Source: Marinobacter piscis
GTDB taxonomy: Bacteria; Pseudomonadota; Gammaproteobacteria; Pseudomonadales; Oleiphilaceae
Length of the DNA: 64,000 bases
Direction of reading: 5' to 3'
Assembly (NCBI RefSeq): GCF_007671655.1
Contig: NZ_VCGX01000004.1
Location: 218,743 to 282,742 of the forward strand
In this document: in pieces, positions 34,269 through 43,933 of the stretch
Position numbering within the stretch: the stretch's first letter is position 1
How the letters are laid out: the number at the start of each line of letters is the position of its first letter
Notes under the pieces: model-generated
Seen by the model: the letters and a program-made list of their open reading frames with translations, nothing else
Databases searched by the model: none
What the model was told of the DNA's origin: nothing
Program-made: the position numbers and the translations under genes

Positions 34269-35015
34269 TCAGAACCCGTAAAGCAGGGAAAGAGCTGCTT
34301 CGGTATCTGTAGAGTCTGCGTCTGCCGGCGCATCCGATACATGTTTCACACGATAGGCAGCTTTCATGGAAAGGTTGCCTACAATATTAGCTCTGATGGC
34401 CGTCTCTGATTGACTGATGACATTATTCTCATCCAGGCCGATTTCTGTACTCAGTTTCTGGCTAAACAAAGCGTTTTCAGAAAGCGCGTAATTGAATTGA
34501 GCGGCCAGCCGGGCAATGGCTTCCTTCTCAACGTCATCGCCCTCGTCATTCAGCTCTTCCAGCTTGTTGTAGCGGTAACCAGCACCCGCCGACAAGTCAA
34601 GAAATGAGCGCTCACTCCGCTGCCAGACCCGGTTACCGTAACCGGTGGTCGCTGTAGACTCGAAATCATACCCGGAAAAGCGATCCTTTTCGTAAGCGCC
34701 GCGCAGGAACCAGTACTGGTTTTCAGTAAACTTGTAGTTGGTTTCAACAGCCGCTTTGTACTTTTCCGCTGTGGTCTGGTCTTCCCCGTTGTCATTTTCC
34801 GATTCGGAGTAATTGGAGCTGAAGTCCGCCAGATTGCGCCAGCTTTCTACTTCATGGACCAATCCCAGGCGTCCGTTAATATTGGTCTCTTCAGTATTCC
34901 CCGATGTCATAAGAACACCGAGCTCCGCCTCGCCTTCCCAGTCTTTCGCATCCTGGCCATAAGCCATAGGCGCAACTGCAATGGCAATCACAGCAACGGA
35001 CTTCTTAAAACGCAT
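34269..35015 (-). CDS. DUF481 outer-membrane protein (YdiY-like)
   Basis: A 248-residue protein with a signal peptide (MRFKKSVAVIAIAVAPMAYG) and a beta-barrel of alternating strands ending in aromatic LLYGF, as outer-membrane proteins do. DUF481 features are WEGEAELGVLMTSGNTEETN, NYKFTENQYWFLRGAYEKDR, TATTGYGNRVW and LDLSAGAGYRYN. The function of this family is not established; E. coli YdiY is acid-inducible. It is a single gene, convergent with ybgA. Confidence 0.88.
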   Translation of the reverse strand: MRFKKSVAVIAIAVAPMAYGQDAKDWEGEAELGVLMTSGNTEETNINGRLGLVHEVESWRNLADFSSNYSESENDNGEDQTTAEKYKAAVETNYKFTENQYWFLRGAYEKDRFSGYDFESTATTGYGNRVWQRSERSFLDLSAGAGYRYNKLEELNDEGDDVEKEAIARLAAQFNYALSENALFSQKLSTEIGLDENNVISQSETAIRANIVGNLSMKAAYRVKHVSDAPADADSTDTEAALSLLYGF

Positions 35016-35036
35016 GAAAACTCCTTAATCGTTGAT

Positions 35037-36044
35037 TCAGGCTTTTTGACGCTCACCCCGAAGACTTTGTTCAGCCTGGCGCTCACGTTCTGATTTTTTA
35101 CGTGCTTTGCGTTCAGCGATCACCCGGGCGGCTTCACCACCCACGTGGGTCTCGCCACGGGCCTCGGCCAGACGGATCTGGCGCTCACGCTCTGCAAAGC
35201 GTGCCTTCTGCTCTGCAGTTAACGTATGAATGCACTGGTGGCAGCTCACACCCTGCTGATAGTCCGGGTGCTGCTTATCGGTTTCGGTAATCGGGCGCCG
35301 ACAGGCATGACACTGATCGTAGCCGCCACGCTCAAGATGATGATTGACCGTAACCCGGTCATCAAATACAAAACATTCACCTTTCCAGAGACTCTGCTCT
35401 TCCGGCACGTCTTCAAGGTATTTCAAAATACCGCCTTTCAGGTGGTACACCTCGTCAAAGCCCTGCTCTTTCAGGAAGGCTGTGGATTTTTCACAACGAA
35501 TACCGCCGGTGCAGAACATGGCCACTTTTTTATGTTTCGCCGGGTCGAGATTCTGTTTTACATACTCGGGAAACTCACGAAAGGTATCTGTGGCAGGGTT
35601 GACTGCATGCTTAAAGGTTCCAATTTCCACCTCGTACTGGTTACGGGTATCAACAAGAAGAACCTCCGGGTCTGAAATCAGATCATTCCACTGGGCGGGC
35701 TCAACATAGGTGCCGACAATGCGTTTGGGATCAACGCCATCCACACCCATGGTGACAATCTCTTTTTTGAGCTTCACTTTGGTGCGCTTGAATGGCTGAA
35801 TATCCACAAACGACTCTTTGTAATCAATACCGTTAAACCGTTCATCCCGCGCAAGCCAGGCCTGCACGGCATCGATTCCGCTTCGGCTGCCGGCTATGGT
35901 GCCATTGATTCCTTCTTGTGCCAGCAAAAGCGTGCCGTGCACGTCGTTGGCAAGCATCAGGTCCAGCAACGGCTGACGAAGGTTTTTGTAGTCATTCAGA
36001 ACTGCGAACTTATAAAGGGCGCAGACAACAATGTGGTTGCTCAT
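35037..36044 (-). CDS. trhO: tRNA uridine(34) hydroxylase TrhO, rhodanese family
   Basis: A 335-residue cytosolic enzyme (YceA family) that makes 5-hydroxyuridine at the wobble position of certain tRNAs, using oxygen. It has an N-terminal acylphosphatase-like domain ([36 protein letters not shown]), a central rhodanese domain with active cysteine in [12 protein letters not shown], and a C-terminal zinc-binding cluster (CHACRRPI, then SCHQCI). The ATG at 36044 has GGAGA eight bases upstream and matches family starts; the ORF runs further but upstream codons are not conserved in character. Confidence 0.93.
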   Translation of the reverse strand: MSNHIVVCALYKFAVLNDYKNLRQPLLDLMLANDVHGTLLLAQEGINGTIAGSRSGIDAVQAWLARDERFNGIDYKESFVDIQPFKRTKVKLKKEIVTMGVDGVDPKRIVGTYVEPAQWNDLISDPEVLLVDTRNQYEVEIGTFKHAVNPATDTFREFPEYVKQNLDPAKHKKVAMFCTGGIRCEKSTAFLKEQGFDEVYHLKGGILKYLEDVPEEQSLWKGECFVFDDRVTVNHHLERGGYDQCHACRRPITETDKQHPDYQQGVSCHQCIHTLTAEQKARFAERERQIRLAEARGETHVGGEAARVIAERKARKKSERERQAEQSLRGERQKA

Positions 36045-36159
36045 GTGGTAAGTCTCCTGCGGGCCGGACCGTAAATCCGGAGCATGGGTTGGTTTGTATA
36101 ATCTGGAAGGCATAAGCCAGAGAGGGCGCGATTCTAACCCACTCTGGCCCACGTTCAAG

Positions 36160-36894
36160 TCAGGGCTCACCGAGGCGTGCAAGCTCCCGTTCTACAACAG
36201 CAGAGAGCTGACCCCAGCCCGGGCGGGTAAGGCGTATATTATCCACCAGCACGGTGGGTGTACTGGTGACCTGCAGCTGCATGGCAACGCGACGGCTTTG
36301 TTCAATCACCTCCCGGTGCAGATCGGTTGTCATACAGCGGCGCAAGCGCCGCTCCTGCAGCCCAAGATCGCGGGCGTAACGTGTAAAGGTGGCTACCGGA
36401 TCATTAGAGCCACTCCACTCACTCTGGGAATCAAACAGGCGATCGTGCATTTGCCAGTAAGCTCCCTGATCCCCTGCGCACCGCGCAGCCTGAGCCGCTG
36501 GGAACGCATTCTCATGCTGCTGCAGAGGTAAATCAAAATAGACAAAGCGCACCTGCCCGGTTTCCACATACTCCTGTTTCAGCCGCTTGCTTGCCTGTGA
36601 GAACAGGCCACAGGCAGGACACTGATAGTCTGCGAACTCACGCACAACAACCGGCGCATCTGCAGAACCTACAGAAACACCGAACCGGTCCAGCTGTGAT
36701 GGAAAGGCGTCTGCACCCGACGCTGCGACAGGCAGGTTATCCGATGTCGGGTCAGGGGCAGCAGTCAGAAAAAAAGCACCCAGCACAACCGCTGCCACCA
36801 CCAGCACAGCGACTCCGACAACCAAAGGCTTCCGTGAGCGGTTTTTCCGGGGCGGTGGTGCTCCCGCTTGCTTACGGCGTTTTGCTTCACCCAT
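36160..36894 (-). CDS. Membrane-anchored DsbA-family thiol oxidoreductase
   Basis: A 244-residue protein with a basic N-terminus ([11 protein letters not shown], then RKNRSRK), one membrane helix (about 24-45, [20 protein letters not shown]) and a periplasmic thioredoxin-fold domain of the DsbA_2/Thioredoxin_4 type with active site CPAC in [12 protein letters not shown]. Similar proteins (BdbD/DsbA-like) oxidise or isomerise disulfides in exported proteins. The ATG at 36894 has AAGGAG upstream; an earlier in-frame ATG at 37020 would run into the promoter of the divergent gene. Confidence 0.88.
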   Translation of the reverse strand: MGEAKRRKQAGAPPPRKNRSRKPLVVGVAVLVVAAVVLGAFFLTAAPDPTSDNLPVAASGADAFPSQLDRFGVSVGSADAPVVVREFADYQCPACGLFSQASKRLKQEYVETGQVRFVYFDLPLQQHENAFPAAQAARCAGDQGAYWQMHDRLFDSQSEWSGSNDPVATFTRYARDLGLQERRLRRCMTTDLHREVIEQSRRVAMQLQVTSTPTVLVDNIRLTRPGWGQLSAVVERELARLGEP

Positions 36895-37022
36895 TCTTGA
36901 CTCCTTGTTGTTTTGCAGTGGTAACCCGATCGTTGTTGGCAGACAAACATTCCCACCCGGGTTCAGGCAGGCTAAGATCCTATATATCCTAAAAAAGTTC
37001 CAATATAAATTAAGGAGCACTC

Positions 37023-37988
37023 ATGTCTCTGCCTGCGTTTTGCAAGAACTCCCTAAGCCTGCCCCTGATTTCAGCCCCCATGTTTCTGATTTCCGGCCCC
37101 GAAATGGCGCTGGCGTGTTGCCGGGAAGGTATCGTTGGCAGCTTTCCCGCCCTTAACCAGCGCACCAGCGAAGGTTTTGAAGAATGGCTGATCCAGATGA
37201 ACGACGGCCTTGCCAAACTCAGGGAAGAGCGCCCGGATGCCAACATTGCCCCCTACGCCGTCAACCTGATCGTACACCGCTCCAATCCACGCTGGCAGGC
37301 CGACCTGGAACTCTGCGTGAAGCACCAGGTACCCATTATTATCACGTCACTGGGCGCTGCAAGTCAGGTAGTGGAAGCCGTTCACAGCTATGGTGGCCAG
37401 GTTTTCCACGATGTCACCAACCAGAAGCATGCACGCAAAGCCGCTGAGGCAGGTGTGGACGGTATTATTGCTGTTGCCGCCGGTGCTGGCGGGCATGCCG
37501 GTACCGTCAATCCGTTTGTACTGGTTCACGAAATCCGTGAAGTATTTGATGGCCTTATTCTGCTGGCCGGCGGACTTTCTCACGGCGAAGACCTGCTGGC
37601 CGCCGAGGCCCTTGGCGCCGACCTGGCGTACATGGGTACACGCTTTATCAACACCACAGAGTCCCGGGCAGACGATGCTTATCGCAACATGATTATTGAA
37701 TCAGCCTCTGCTGACATTATTTATACCCCGGCTGTTTCCGGCATTCCGGCCAGTTTTATGCGACAAAGCCTGGAAGCAGCGGGTTTTGCCATGGATAAAC
37801 TGAATGAGGCCGGAGAGATCAACTACGGTGAGAAGCTCAAGCCTGTGGAAAACGAAGCCAAAGCATGGAAGACGGTGTGGTCTGCGGGCCAGGGAGTGAG
37901 CCAGATAAACGATGTGGTCAGCGTTGAAGAGCTGGTATCGCGACTGAAGAAAGAATATCAGGCCGCGCGTACACGGGTTTGTAACTAA
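37023..37988 (+). CDS. Nitronate monooxygenase (2-nitropropane dioxygenase family)
   Basis: A 321-residue FMN-dependent TIM-barrel enzyme that oxidises alkyl nitronates. Conserved parts: LPLISAPMFLISGPEMALACC at the N-terminus, GVDGIIAVAAGAGGHAG (phosphate and FMN-binding, with the catalytic-region histidine), LILLAGGLSHGEDLLAAEALG and YMGTRFINTTES. The start has TAAGGAG upstream. A broader role (toxin propionate-3-nitronate detoxification) is family knowledge. The gene is divergent from the DsbA-like gene. Confidence 0.92.
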   Translation: MSLPAFCKNSLSLPLISAPMFLISGPEMALACCREGIVGSFPALNQRTSEGFEEWLIQMNDGLAKLREERPDANIAPYAVNLIVHRSNPRWQADLELCVKHQVPIIITSLGAASQVVEAVHSYGGQVFHDVTNQKHARKAAEAGVDGIIAVAAGAGGHAGTVNPFVLVHEIREVFDGLILLAGGLSHGEDLLAAEALGADLAYMGTRFINTTESRADDAYRNMIIESASADIIYTPAVSGIPASFMRQSLEAAGFAMDKLNEAGEINYGEKLKPVENEAKAWKTVWSAGQGVSQINDVVSVEELVSRLKKEYQAARTRVCN

Positions 37989-38032
37989 GGCGTGACAGCA
38001 AGCACCCGCTGGGGCCCGGAACAGTAGTGTAT

Positions 38033-38434
38033 TCAGGCGTTATCGCTTTTGCGCCTGCCAGCACTTTCTCCGGGCCTGCGCTTTCTGCGCCTGACATCGG
38101 GCGATGCATCAAAACCGGGAGTGTTGTGTACATAAGCGCTTCGCCGGAGTAGCACATAATGGCTTTCCAGTTGTTCTGCTACGCCTTTGCGAAGCAACTC
38201 ATCAAGAACGTCGCACGAGGGCACTGCAGGGTGCACCGCCTCAACCAGTTGGTAAAATCCGGGCTCGCTCTGCGCTCGCATCGCTAACATGGCAGGGTGG
38301 CCGTTCTCATCCAGAAAATCCGCAGCTCTAACCCAATATCTGGCGACCTCGTAAGCCGCCGGTGACAATATAATCCCGACAGACTCAGCAAGGTCCCAGC
38401 CAGATGCGCTGCCAGCCTGACTGCTCATGCTCAT
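38033..38434 (-). CDS. Short DUF6502-like protein lacking the N-terminal domain
   Basis: A 133-residue protein. ATG 38434 has AGGGAGGG upstream and is preferred over the ORF start at 38458. The segment AAYEVARYWVRAADFLDENGHP followed by PSCDVLDELLRKGVAEQLES and YVLLRRSAYVH resembles the central part of DUF6502 proteins, which normally have a helix-turn-helix N-terminus; that part is absent here. The C-terminus is very basic (DVRRRKRRPGES), so nucleic-acid binding is possible. It follows cbpM by about 40 bases on the same strand. Confidence 0.55.
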   Translation of the reverse strand: MSMSSQAGSASGWDLAESVGIILSPAAYEVARYWVRAADFLDENGHPAMLAMRAQSEPGFYQLVEAVHPAVPSCDVLDELLRKGVAEQLESHYVLLRRSAYVHNTPGFDASPDVRRRKRRPGESAGRRKSDNA

Positions 38435-38474
38435 AATGCCCTCCCTGGAGCAAAGCAAGCCCGCAGAGTGGTAA

Positions 38475-38822
38475 TTACCACTCCCCCGTTAACTGCTGTA
38501 ACTGCCGGTTCAGGCGGTCCACCTCGCGGCGCATATCCTGCACTTCATCCAGCAGATCCAGAGACATCGCCAGGCCCGGAAGATTCATTTTCAGATCCCG
38601 CTGTAATCGCCGGGCTTTATGTAATCGTGCCAGTGCAGACACATCAAACAACCACTGACGGGCTTCGGCACTGGGCTCCACAGGTGTAATAATGCCGTGA
38701 CTGACCAGTTTGATCACAAACTCCGCATGGCACTCACCCCGCTCGCACACTTCATGAAGGGTGAAGGTGCTGCCATTGGTGTCCATCACTTCAACAGTCA
38801 GAGTATGATTGCTGTTACTCAT
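38475..38822 (-). CDS. cbpM: CbpM-type chaperone modulator
   Basis: A 115-residue protein with a MerR-like helix-turn-helix followed by a coiled coil. It contains TLHEVCERGECHAEFVIKLVSHGII, then FDVSALARLHKARRLQRDLKMNLPG and LDLLDEVQDMRREVDRLNRQL. CbpM binds the J domain of CbpA and inhibits its co-chaperone and DNA-binding activity. It begins 17 bases after cbpA on the same strand, the usual arrangement. Confidence 0.9.
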   Translation of the reverse strand: MSNSNHTLTVEVMDTNGSTFTLHEVCERGECHAEFVIKLVSHGIITPVEPSAEARQWLFDVSALARLHKARRLQRDLKMNLPGLAMSLDLLDEVQDMRREVDRLNRQLQQLTGEW

Positions 38823-38839
38823 CCTTTAACTCCTCCCCG

Positions 38840-39820
38840 TCACAGATGCAGCTTACTGCGTGGGTTGAATGCTTTCTCAGCCTCGGCCAGCTGTTCGTAT
38901 AGCTTTTCAGCTTCTGCAGAATGCTGCTCCGGTATGGTTATCTGCAGGATAACAAGCTGATCTCCCGGGTGCTTGCCGGGTAAGCCCTTGCCTTTAAGAC
39001 GAAGCTTGCGGCCCGAAGAGCTTCCCTTGGGTACTTTCACATTCACTTTTGAGCCGACCGTTGGCACAGTCACTGTAGCACCCAGCGCCGCTTCCCATGG
39101 CGTAATCGGAACGGTTACGACAACATCCCGCCCCTCAACGCTGAACAACGGATGCGGCGCAAGCTCAACTTCAATCAACAGATCTCCCGGGGCGCCTCCT
39201 CCTATGCCGGGGGAGCCCTGCCCTTTGAGCCGCAAGTGCTGACCTTCACGCATACCGGCGGGAATTTTCACATTCAGTGTTTTCTGGCGTGCAACAACAC
39301 GACCGTGTTCGTCGGCCTCATGGACGGTAAACGAAACCTGTTTTTCGCACCCATTGAACACTTCTTCCAAAAACAGAGCGAGCCGCGCGTGAACATCTTC
39401 GCCACGCATCCGCACGTTCTGCCGGAAACCACCAGCGTCGCCACCAAAACCGCCGGAAAACCCACCGGCACCCCGCCTGCCGCCGAATATTTCTTCAAAA
39501 AAATCACTGAACTGGCGCGCATCTGCATCGGTATAACCGCCACCACCAAAGCCGGATGCGCTCTGCCAACCGGGGGGCGGCTGGAAAGAGCCATCGGGCT
39601 GGGCACCGTATTTACGCAGCTGGTCATACTCAGCGCGCTTTTCGGGATCTTTCAGTACTTCGTATGCCTCGCCCAGATCTTTGAACTTCTCGTCAGCGTC
39701 CTCCTCTTTGCTGACATCCGGATGATACTTCCGGGCCAGCTTCCGGTAGGATTTTTTAATCTCCTCTGGGGAGGCAGACTCGCTCACACCAAGAACGGCG
39801 TAATAGTCCTTGAAATCCAT
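38840..39820 (-). CDS. cbpA: DnaJ-type co-chaperone CbpA (curved-DNA-binding protein)
   Basis: A 326-residue J-protein with an N-terminal J domain (1-70, with the HPD motif in [18 protein letters not shown]), a Gly/Phe-rich linker (about 75-135, [34 protein letters not shown]) and a C-terminal substrate-binding domain without zinc finger ([55 protein letters not shown]). The absence of the Cys-rich region and the following cbpM distinguish it from DnaJ. It stimulates DnaK and can bind curved DNA. Confidence 0.94.
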   Translation of the reverse strand: MDFKDYYAVLGVSESASPEEIKKSYRKLARKYHPDVSKEEDADEKFKDLGEAYEVLKDPEKRAEYDQLRKYGAQPDGSFQPPPGWQSASGFGGGGYTDADARQFSDFFEEIFGGRRGAGGFSGGFGGDAGGFRQNVRMRGEDVHARLALFLEEVFNGCEKQVSFTVHEADEHGRVVARQKTLNVKIPAGMREGQHLRLKGQGSPGIGGGAPGDLLIEVELAPHPLFSVEGRDVVVTVPITPWEAALGATVTVPTVGSKVNVKVPKGSSSGRKLRLKGKGLPGKHPGDQLVILQITIPEQHSAEAEKLYEQLAEAEKAFNPRSKLHL

Positions 39821-40003
39821 TGCACTCCTCGCGTCTGGTCAAAAATCAGTCTCTGCTTATATATAATCGGCACAAACCCCTGAAATACAAGCTCAGACCC
39901 GTATTTTTATTGGCTTAACAGCGCTGAGATTCTGAAAACTCTCTGGCTGTGATAGGGTTTGTGGGTTCAATCCTCTCTTCGTTATGTTTATCAGGAGAAT
40001 TTC

Positions 40004-40447
40004 ATGATCTGGACAGTATACCTCTCGGGCGAAATCCATACGGACTGGCGTGAGCAGATTCAATCCGGTGCAGAAGCGGCCGGACTACCGGTAGAATTTA
40101 CCGCGCCTGTTACCAATCACGATGCCAGTGATGCCGCGGGCGACATGCTCGGCAAACCGGAGGTGGGATTCTGGCGCGATCACCAGTCATCCAAGGTAAA
40201 CGGTATTCGCACCAAAACACTGCTTGAACAGTGCGACCTGGCGATCATTCGCTTTGGTGACAAATTCAAGCAGTGGAACGCAGCGTTCGATGCCGGGTTC
40301 TGTGCTGCCATGGGTACGCCCTATGTGACACTGCACGGTGAAGACATCATCCACCCGCTGAAAGAAGTTGACGCATCCGCCATGGCGTGGGCACAAACCC
40401 CGGAGCAGGTAGTCGAGATACTGAAGTACGTAACAACGGCGCAGTAA
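40004..40447 (+). CDS. YtoQ family protein
   Basis: A 147-residue soluble protein matching the YtoQ family: MIWTVYLSGEIHTDWREQI, FTAPVTNHDASDAAGDMLG, KTLLEQCDLAIIRFGDKFKQW, NAAFDAGFCAAMGTPYVTLH, and DASAMAWAQTPEQVVEIL. The fold resembles nucleoside 2-deoxyribosyltransferase-like Rossmann proteins; no activity has been assigned. The ATG at 40004 has CAGGAG seven bases upstream. It is a single gene. Confidence 0.88.
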   Translation: MIWTVYLSGEIHTDWREQIQSGAEAAGLPVEFTAPVTNHDASDAAGDMLGKPEVGFWRDHQSSKVNGIRTKTLLEQCDLAIIRFGDKFKQWNAAFDAGFCAAMGTPYVTLHGEDIIHPLKEVDASAMAWAQTPEQVVEILKYVTTAQ

Positions 40448-40547
40448 TACTCCAAAGCACCTGCACCCACTCCGTTATATCAAGGAAGGCACTGGCGATA
40501 TTGGCTATATTGGTAGGTCAACATAGTTCGATGGTAAAGGAGACTAT

Positions 40548-41708
40548 ATGACAGACCACATGCCGGATGATTTGTCGGCCGAAGGCCGGGATTTAAGGGC
40601 CTATACCGATGAGCTGCGCCCGCAACACCCGGTTGTGCGAAATAATAAGGGCGAATGGATTTTACTCCGGCACGCCGATGTCGTCGCTGCCGCCACAGAC
40701 CACGAACGCTTTTCAAGCCGTGTGTCCCGCTACCTTCAGGTTCCTAACGGGTTGGATGGGGAAGAGCACACGCTCTTTCGTAACCTGATTGAAAAGTATC
40801 TGACCCGGGAAGCTCTGGAGCCGTTCGTCCCCGTGTTCAGGCGCGTTGCCCGTGAACTGGTGGCTGAGCTGCCCGAAGGCGAGGTGGTTGATGCGGTGAA
40901 CGACATAGGCGCTGTCTTTGCAGTACGCGCCCAGTGTGCGTGGTTGGGGTGGCCTGCGGAACTGGAACCGCGCCTGCTGGCGTGGATGAAGGATAACCAC
41001 ATGGCCACCCGCTCCGGCGACCAGAAACAAACGGCCGAGGTGGCAGAGCAGTTCGATGAGATTATCCGTTCGGTTGTCCGGCCTCGCCGCGAAGCAGGCG
41101 ACAGCGCGCCGGACGATGTAACCACACAACTGTGCCGCGATACAGTTAACGGACGGGAACTCACAGAAGCAGAGCTGGTTTCCATTCTTCGAAACTGGAC
41201 CGGTGGTGACCTGGGCTCCATTGCCCTGTGTGTTGGGGTGCTCATTGCCCACCTGGCTCAACACCCCGAGCTTTCAGAGCGGATGCGAGCAGGCTCAGAT
41301 GCGGAAACTGAAGCCATCATCAACGAAATTCTGCGCCTGGATAACCCGTTTGTTTCTAACCGGCGCATCACGACCTGCCCTGTTCGTATCGGTGGCCGTG
41401 ATATTCCCGGTAATGCGAGAGTCAAGCTGAACTGGACATCCGCCAACCGCGACGAATCCGTGTTCAATAACGACCGGTTCGATCCCGAAGGCAATGCAGA
41501 GGCGAACCTTCTCTATGGTGCCGGAAAGCACGTCTGCCCTGGCCGGTTGCTGGCCACCTGGCAGCTGCGTATTGCCATGCAGACCCTCCTCTCCTCAGTG
41601 CACACCATTGAGCTGGCACCGGGGCAGCCACCTGAGCGGGAAGTAGCACCGGTAGGCGGATATCATCGTGTACCGGTTCTGCTATCCTGGAGCCACATTA
41701 TCGCTTAG
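40548..41708 (+). CDS. Cytochrome P450 with non-canonical oxygen-binding motif
   Basis: A 386-residue soluble bacterial P450. The haem-binding loop is LLYGAGKHVCPGRLLA (Cys330 thiolate; Tyr instead of the usual Phe at the first motif position), and the ExxR motif is EILR (260-263). The I-helix reads NWTGGDLGSIALC, where the normal acid-threonine pair after GG is replaced by Asp-Leu-Gly-Ser, suggesting altered oxygen activation or use of peroxide. No ferredoxin or ferredoxin reductase gene is adjacent. GGAGA precedes the ATG. An MDR dehydrogenase follows 69 bases downstream, possibly in the same pathway; the substrate is unknown. Confidence 0.9.
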   Translation: MTDHMPDDLSAEGRDLRAYTDELRPQHPVVRNNKGEWILLRHADVVAAATDHERFSSRVSRYLQVPNGLDGEEHTLFRNLIEKYLTREALEPFVPVFRRVARELVAELPEGEVVDAVNDIGAVFAVRAQCAWLGWPAELEPRLLAWMKDNHMATRSGDQKQTAEVAEQFDEIIRSVVRPRREAGDSAPDDVTTQLCRDTVNGRELTEAELVSILRNWTGGDLGSIALCVGVLIAHLAQHPELSERMRAGSDAETEAIINEILRLDNPFVSNRRITTCPVRIGGRDIPGNARVKLNWTSANRDESVFNNDRFDPEGNAEANLLYGAGKHVCPGRLLATWQLRIAMQTLLSSVHTIELAPGQPPEREVAPVGGYHRVPVLLSWSHIIA

Positions 41709-41777
41709 GTAACAGATAGTTCAGCCTCACCAGTCCAGGTTCGAAGGTGATTGCTGAAAATACAGGAGGTCACTCAT

Positions 41778-42785
41778 ATGAAGCGTATTACACTCTCCAG
41801 TCCAGGCGGCCTGGATCAGTTACATATGGATGAGGCGCCACACCCAGGCGAACCAGGACCTGGCCAGGTCCGGGTGCGTATACATGCCAGTTCACTCAAC
41901 TTTCATGACTATGGCGTGGTAACTGGTGCAATCCCTACAGAAGACAACCGCATCCCCATGGCGGACGGCGCCGGTGTTGTCGAAGCCATCGGTGACGGCG
42001 TTACCGAGTTCAGAGTGGGTGACTCTGTCGTATCCACCTTCTTTCCCGAATGGCTGGATGGTCCTGCCCGTATCGATAACTTCAGCACGACGCCTGGCGA
42101 TGGGCAGGATGGTTATGCCTGTGAACAGGTCATTCGCCCCACAAGCTGGTTTACTCTCGCGCCCAAGGGCTACAGTCACGCAGAGGCGGCAACACTCACG
42201 ACAGCAGGCCTGACCGCATGGCGGGCACTGGTTGTCGATGGTAACCTGAAAGCCGGTGACACAGTCCTGACTCTGGGCACGGGCGGGGTCTCTGTTTTTG
42301 CCCTGCAGTTTGCCAGAATGATGGGCGCGCAGGTTATTTCCACCTCGTCCTCGGATAAAAAGCTGGAGCGACTCAAAGAGCTGGGTGCCAGCCATACCAT
42401 CAATTATCAGAGCACACCGGCGTGGGGCGAGAAGGTTCGGGAGCTGACCGATGGCAAAGGCGTCGATCACGTCATTGAAGTGGGTGGTCCTGGTACCCTG
42501 CCGCAATCCATAGATGCCGTTCGCATTGGCGGTCATATTGCTCTGATCGGAGTTCTTACCGGCCGGGCGGGCGATATACCGACTGCAAAGCTCATGGCAA
42601 AGCAGGCCCGCCTGCAGGGCCTGATTGTTGGTAGCAGAACCCACCAGCAAGAGATGATCCGGGCAATCGAAACCAGTGACATGCGCCCGGTTCTCGATCG
42701 GTCTTTTGCTCTGGAACAGATTGCTGATGCGTTCAGGTATGAGGAATCAGGCGAGCATTTCGGCAAAATCTGCCTGGAATACTAA
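41778..42785 (+). CDS. NAD(P)-dependent medium-chain alcohol dehydrogenase/quinone-reductase-type oxidoreductase
   Basis: A 335-residue MDR superfamily enzyme. It has an N-terminal GroES-like domain (VRIHASSLNFHDYGVV, MADGAGVVEAIGDGV) and a nucleotide-binding Rossmann domain with TVLTLGTGGVSVFALQFARMMG, then STSSSDKKLERLKELGASHTI and VDHVIEVGGPGTL. The GHE zinc-site histidine-glutamate pair of classical alcohol dehydrogenases is absent (ADGAG in its place), so it is likely zinc-free. The start at 41778 has AGGAGGT eight bases upstream. Its last four bases overlap the stop of the convergent zapE gene. Confidence 0.88.
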   Translation: MKRITLSSPGGLDQLHMDEAPHPGEPGPGQVRVRIHASSLNFHDYGVVTGAIPTEDNRIPMADGAGVVEAIGDGVTEFRVGDSVVSTFFPEWLDGPARIDNFSTTPGDGQDGYACEQVIRPTSWFTLAPKGYSHAEAATLTTAGLTAWRALVVDGNLKAGDTVLTLGTGGVSVFALQFARMMGAQVISTSSSDKKLERLKELGASHTINYQSTPAWGEKVRELTDGKGVDHVIEVGGPGTLPQSIDAVRIGGHIALIGVLTGRAGDIPTAKLMAKQARLQGLIVGSRTHQQEMIRAIETSDMRPVLDRSFALEQIADAFRYEESGEHFGKICLEY

Positions 42786-43933
42786 ACAGACCCTGCTGCC
42801 GAAGAGCACCCAAAACGCCGCAACTGCATCTCTTGCAGGCGGCTGAGGGTGCGCCGGAATGGAAACGCCAGTGCGCCCGTGCTGTAGAGTTCATACATTG
42901 GCACAGCGGCATCCAGATAGAGCGGAATCCCGCGGTCATAACATTCATCAACCAACGCGATAAACCGGCGTACGCCATCATCCTGGTGGGTTAAGGCCGG
43001 CAATTTGCGATCCCCGGCTGCGACCTGGGTTACACCGTCTTCAGTTCCCCGGGCTATGGCGGCCTGTGGCCTGCCACCGGCCAGTTGTGGCACGTCGCTC
43101 AGAAAGACGTGGGAGAAGCGGTCGCACAGTTCGATGAAGTCCTGGGACGCCAGCTTTTGTTCGCACAGGTCGTCGTAACGACACCACAACGCATGCTGGC
43201 TGCGCCCTATTACCGGAATATCACGGTGCCCCAGCCGCACCGAGTCGGTCCTTACCTGTTCATCACTATCGAGCAACTCTGCAAACGCCGCCTGTAAAGC
43301 CTGCGGCTGGTTTACCCAATAGCGCTGCTGGCGCTCACCCGGATGCAACCGGTGATCCTGGCCACCATCAACACTCACCACCTCCATATGCTGATTGAGT
43401 GCTGCTATGGCTGGTAACAGCCGCTCACGGTTAAACCCGTCCTTGTACAACTCATCAGGCGGCTGATTCGATGTCGCCACCAACACCAGGCCGTTGGCGA
43501 ACAGCTGCTGGAACAAACCGCCCAGCAATACGGCATCACCGATATCACTGACAAACAGTTCATCCAGGCACAGCACCCGGGCTTCAGCTGCCAGCTCCTG
43601 CGCGAGCACCGCCAAAGGCTCTTCCTGCCCGGTCAGTTGAAACAGGCGCCGATGCACCCAGCGCAGGAAGTGATGAAAGTGCTGTCTCCGTGCCGGGATA
43701 CTCAACGCCTGATGGAAACGGTTCATCAGCCAGGTTTTCCCCCGGCCCACCGGTCCCCAGAGGTACACCCCCTGAACTCCCGGCTCGCCCGCCAGCAACT
43801 GCTCGTAGCATCGCTGTAAAGCCGTTGCTGCCCGGAGCTGCGCCGGGTCGTTCTTAAAACCAGATGCCAAGGCCTGCTGATACGCTGCGTAAGGAGAAAG
43901 CACCGGATCTTTACTGCAGACGGCTTCAGTCAC
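42782..43933 (-). CDS. zapE: Cell division protein ZapE, AFG1-family ATPase
   Basis: A 383-residue P-loop ATPase that acts at the Z ring in E. coli, where it is needed under anaerobiosis or high temperature. The Walker A motif is GPVGRGKTWLMNRF (about 62-75), Walker B LCLDELFVSDIGDAVLL, sensor region LVATSNQPPDELY, and the C-terminal FEELCDRFSHVFLSDVP-like stretch is present as IELCDRFSHVFLSDVPQL. It overlaps the dienelactone hydrolase gene upstream by eight bases. Many bacteria encode two AFG1-type paralogues; this could be the second one. Confidence 0.88.
   Translation of the reverse strand: MTEAVCSKDPVLSPYAAYQQALASGFKNDPAQLRAATALQRCYEQLLAGEPGVQGVYLWGPVGRGKTWLMNRFHQALSIPARRQHFHHFLRWVHRRLFQLTGQEEPLAVLAQELAAEARVLCLDELFVSDIGDAVLLGGLFQQLFANGLVLVATSNQPPDELYKDGFNRERLLPAIAALNQHMEVVSVDGGQDHRLHPGERQQRYWVNQPQALQAAFAELLDSDEQVRTDSVRLGHRDIPVIGRSQHALWCRYDDLCEQKLASQDFIELCDRFSHVFLSDVPQLAGGRPQAAIARGTEDGVTQVAAGDRKLPALTHQDDGVRRFIALVDECYDRGIPLYLDAAVPMYELYSTGALAFPFRRTLSRLQEMQLRRFGCSSAAGSV

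Noticed and set aside
39949..39972. GGTTCAATCC resembling a tRNA T-loop
   Set aside because: The flanking bases do not form a T-stem (GTGGG against CTCTC) and there is no acceptor stem or anticodon arm nearby.
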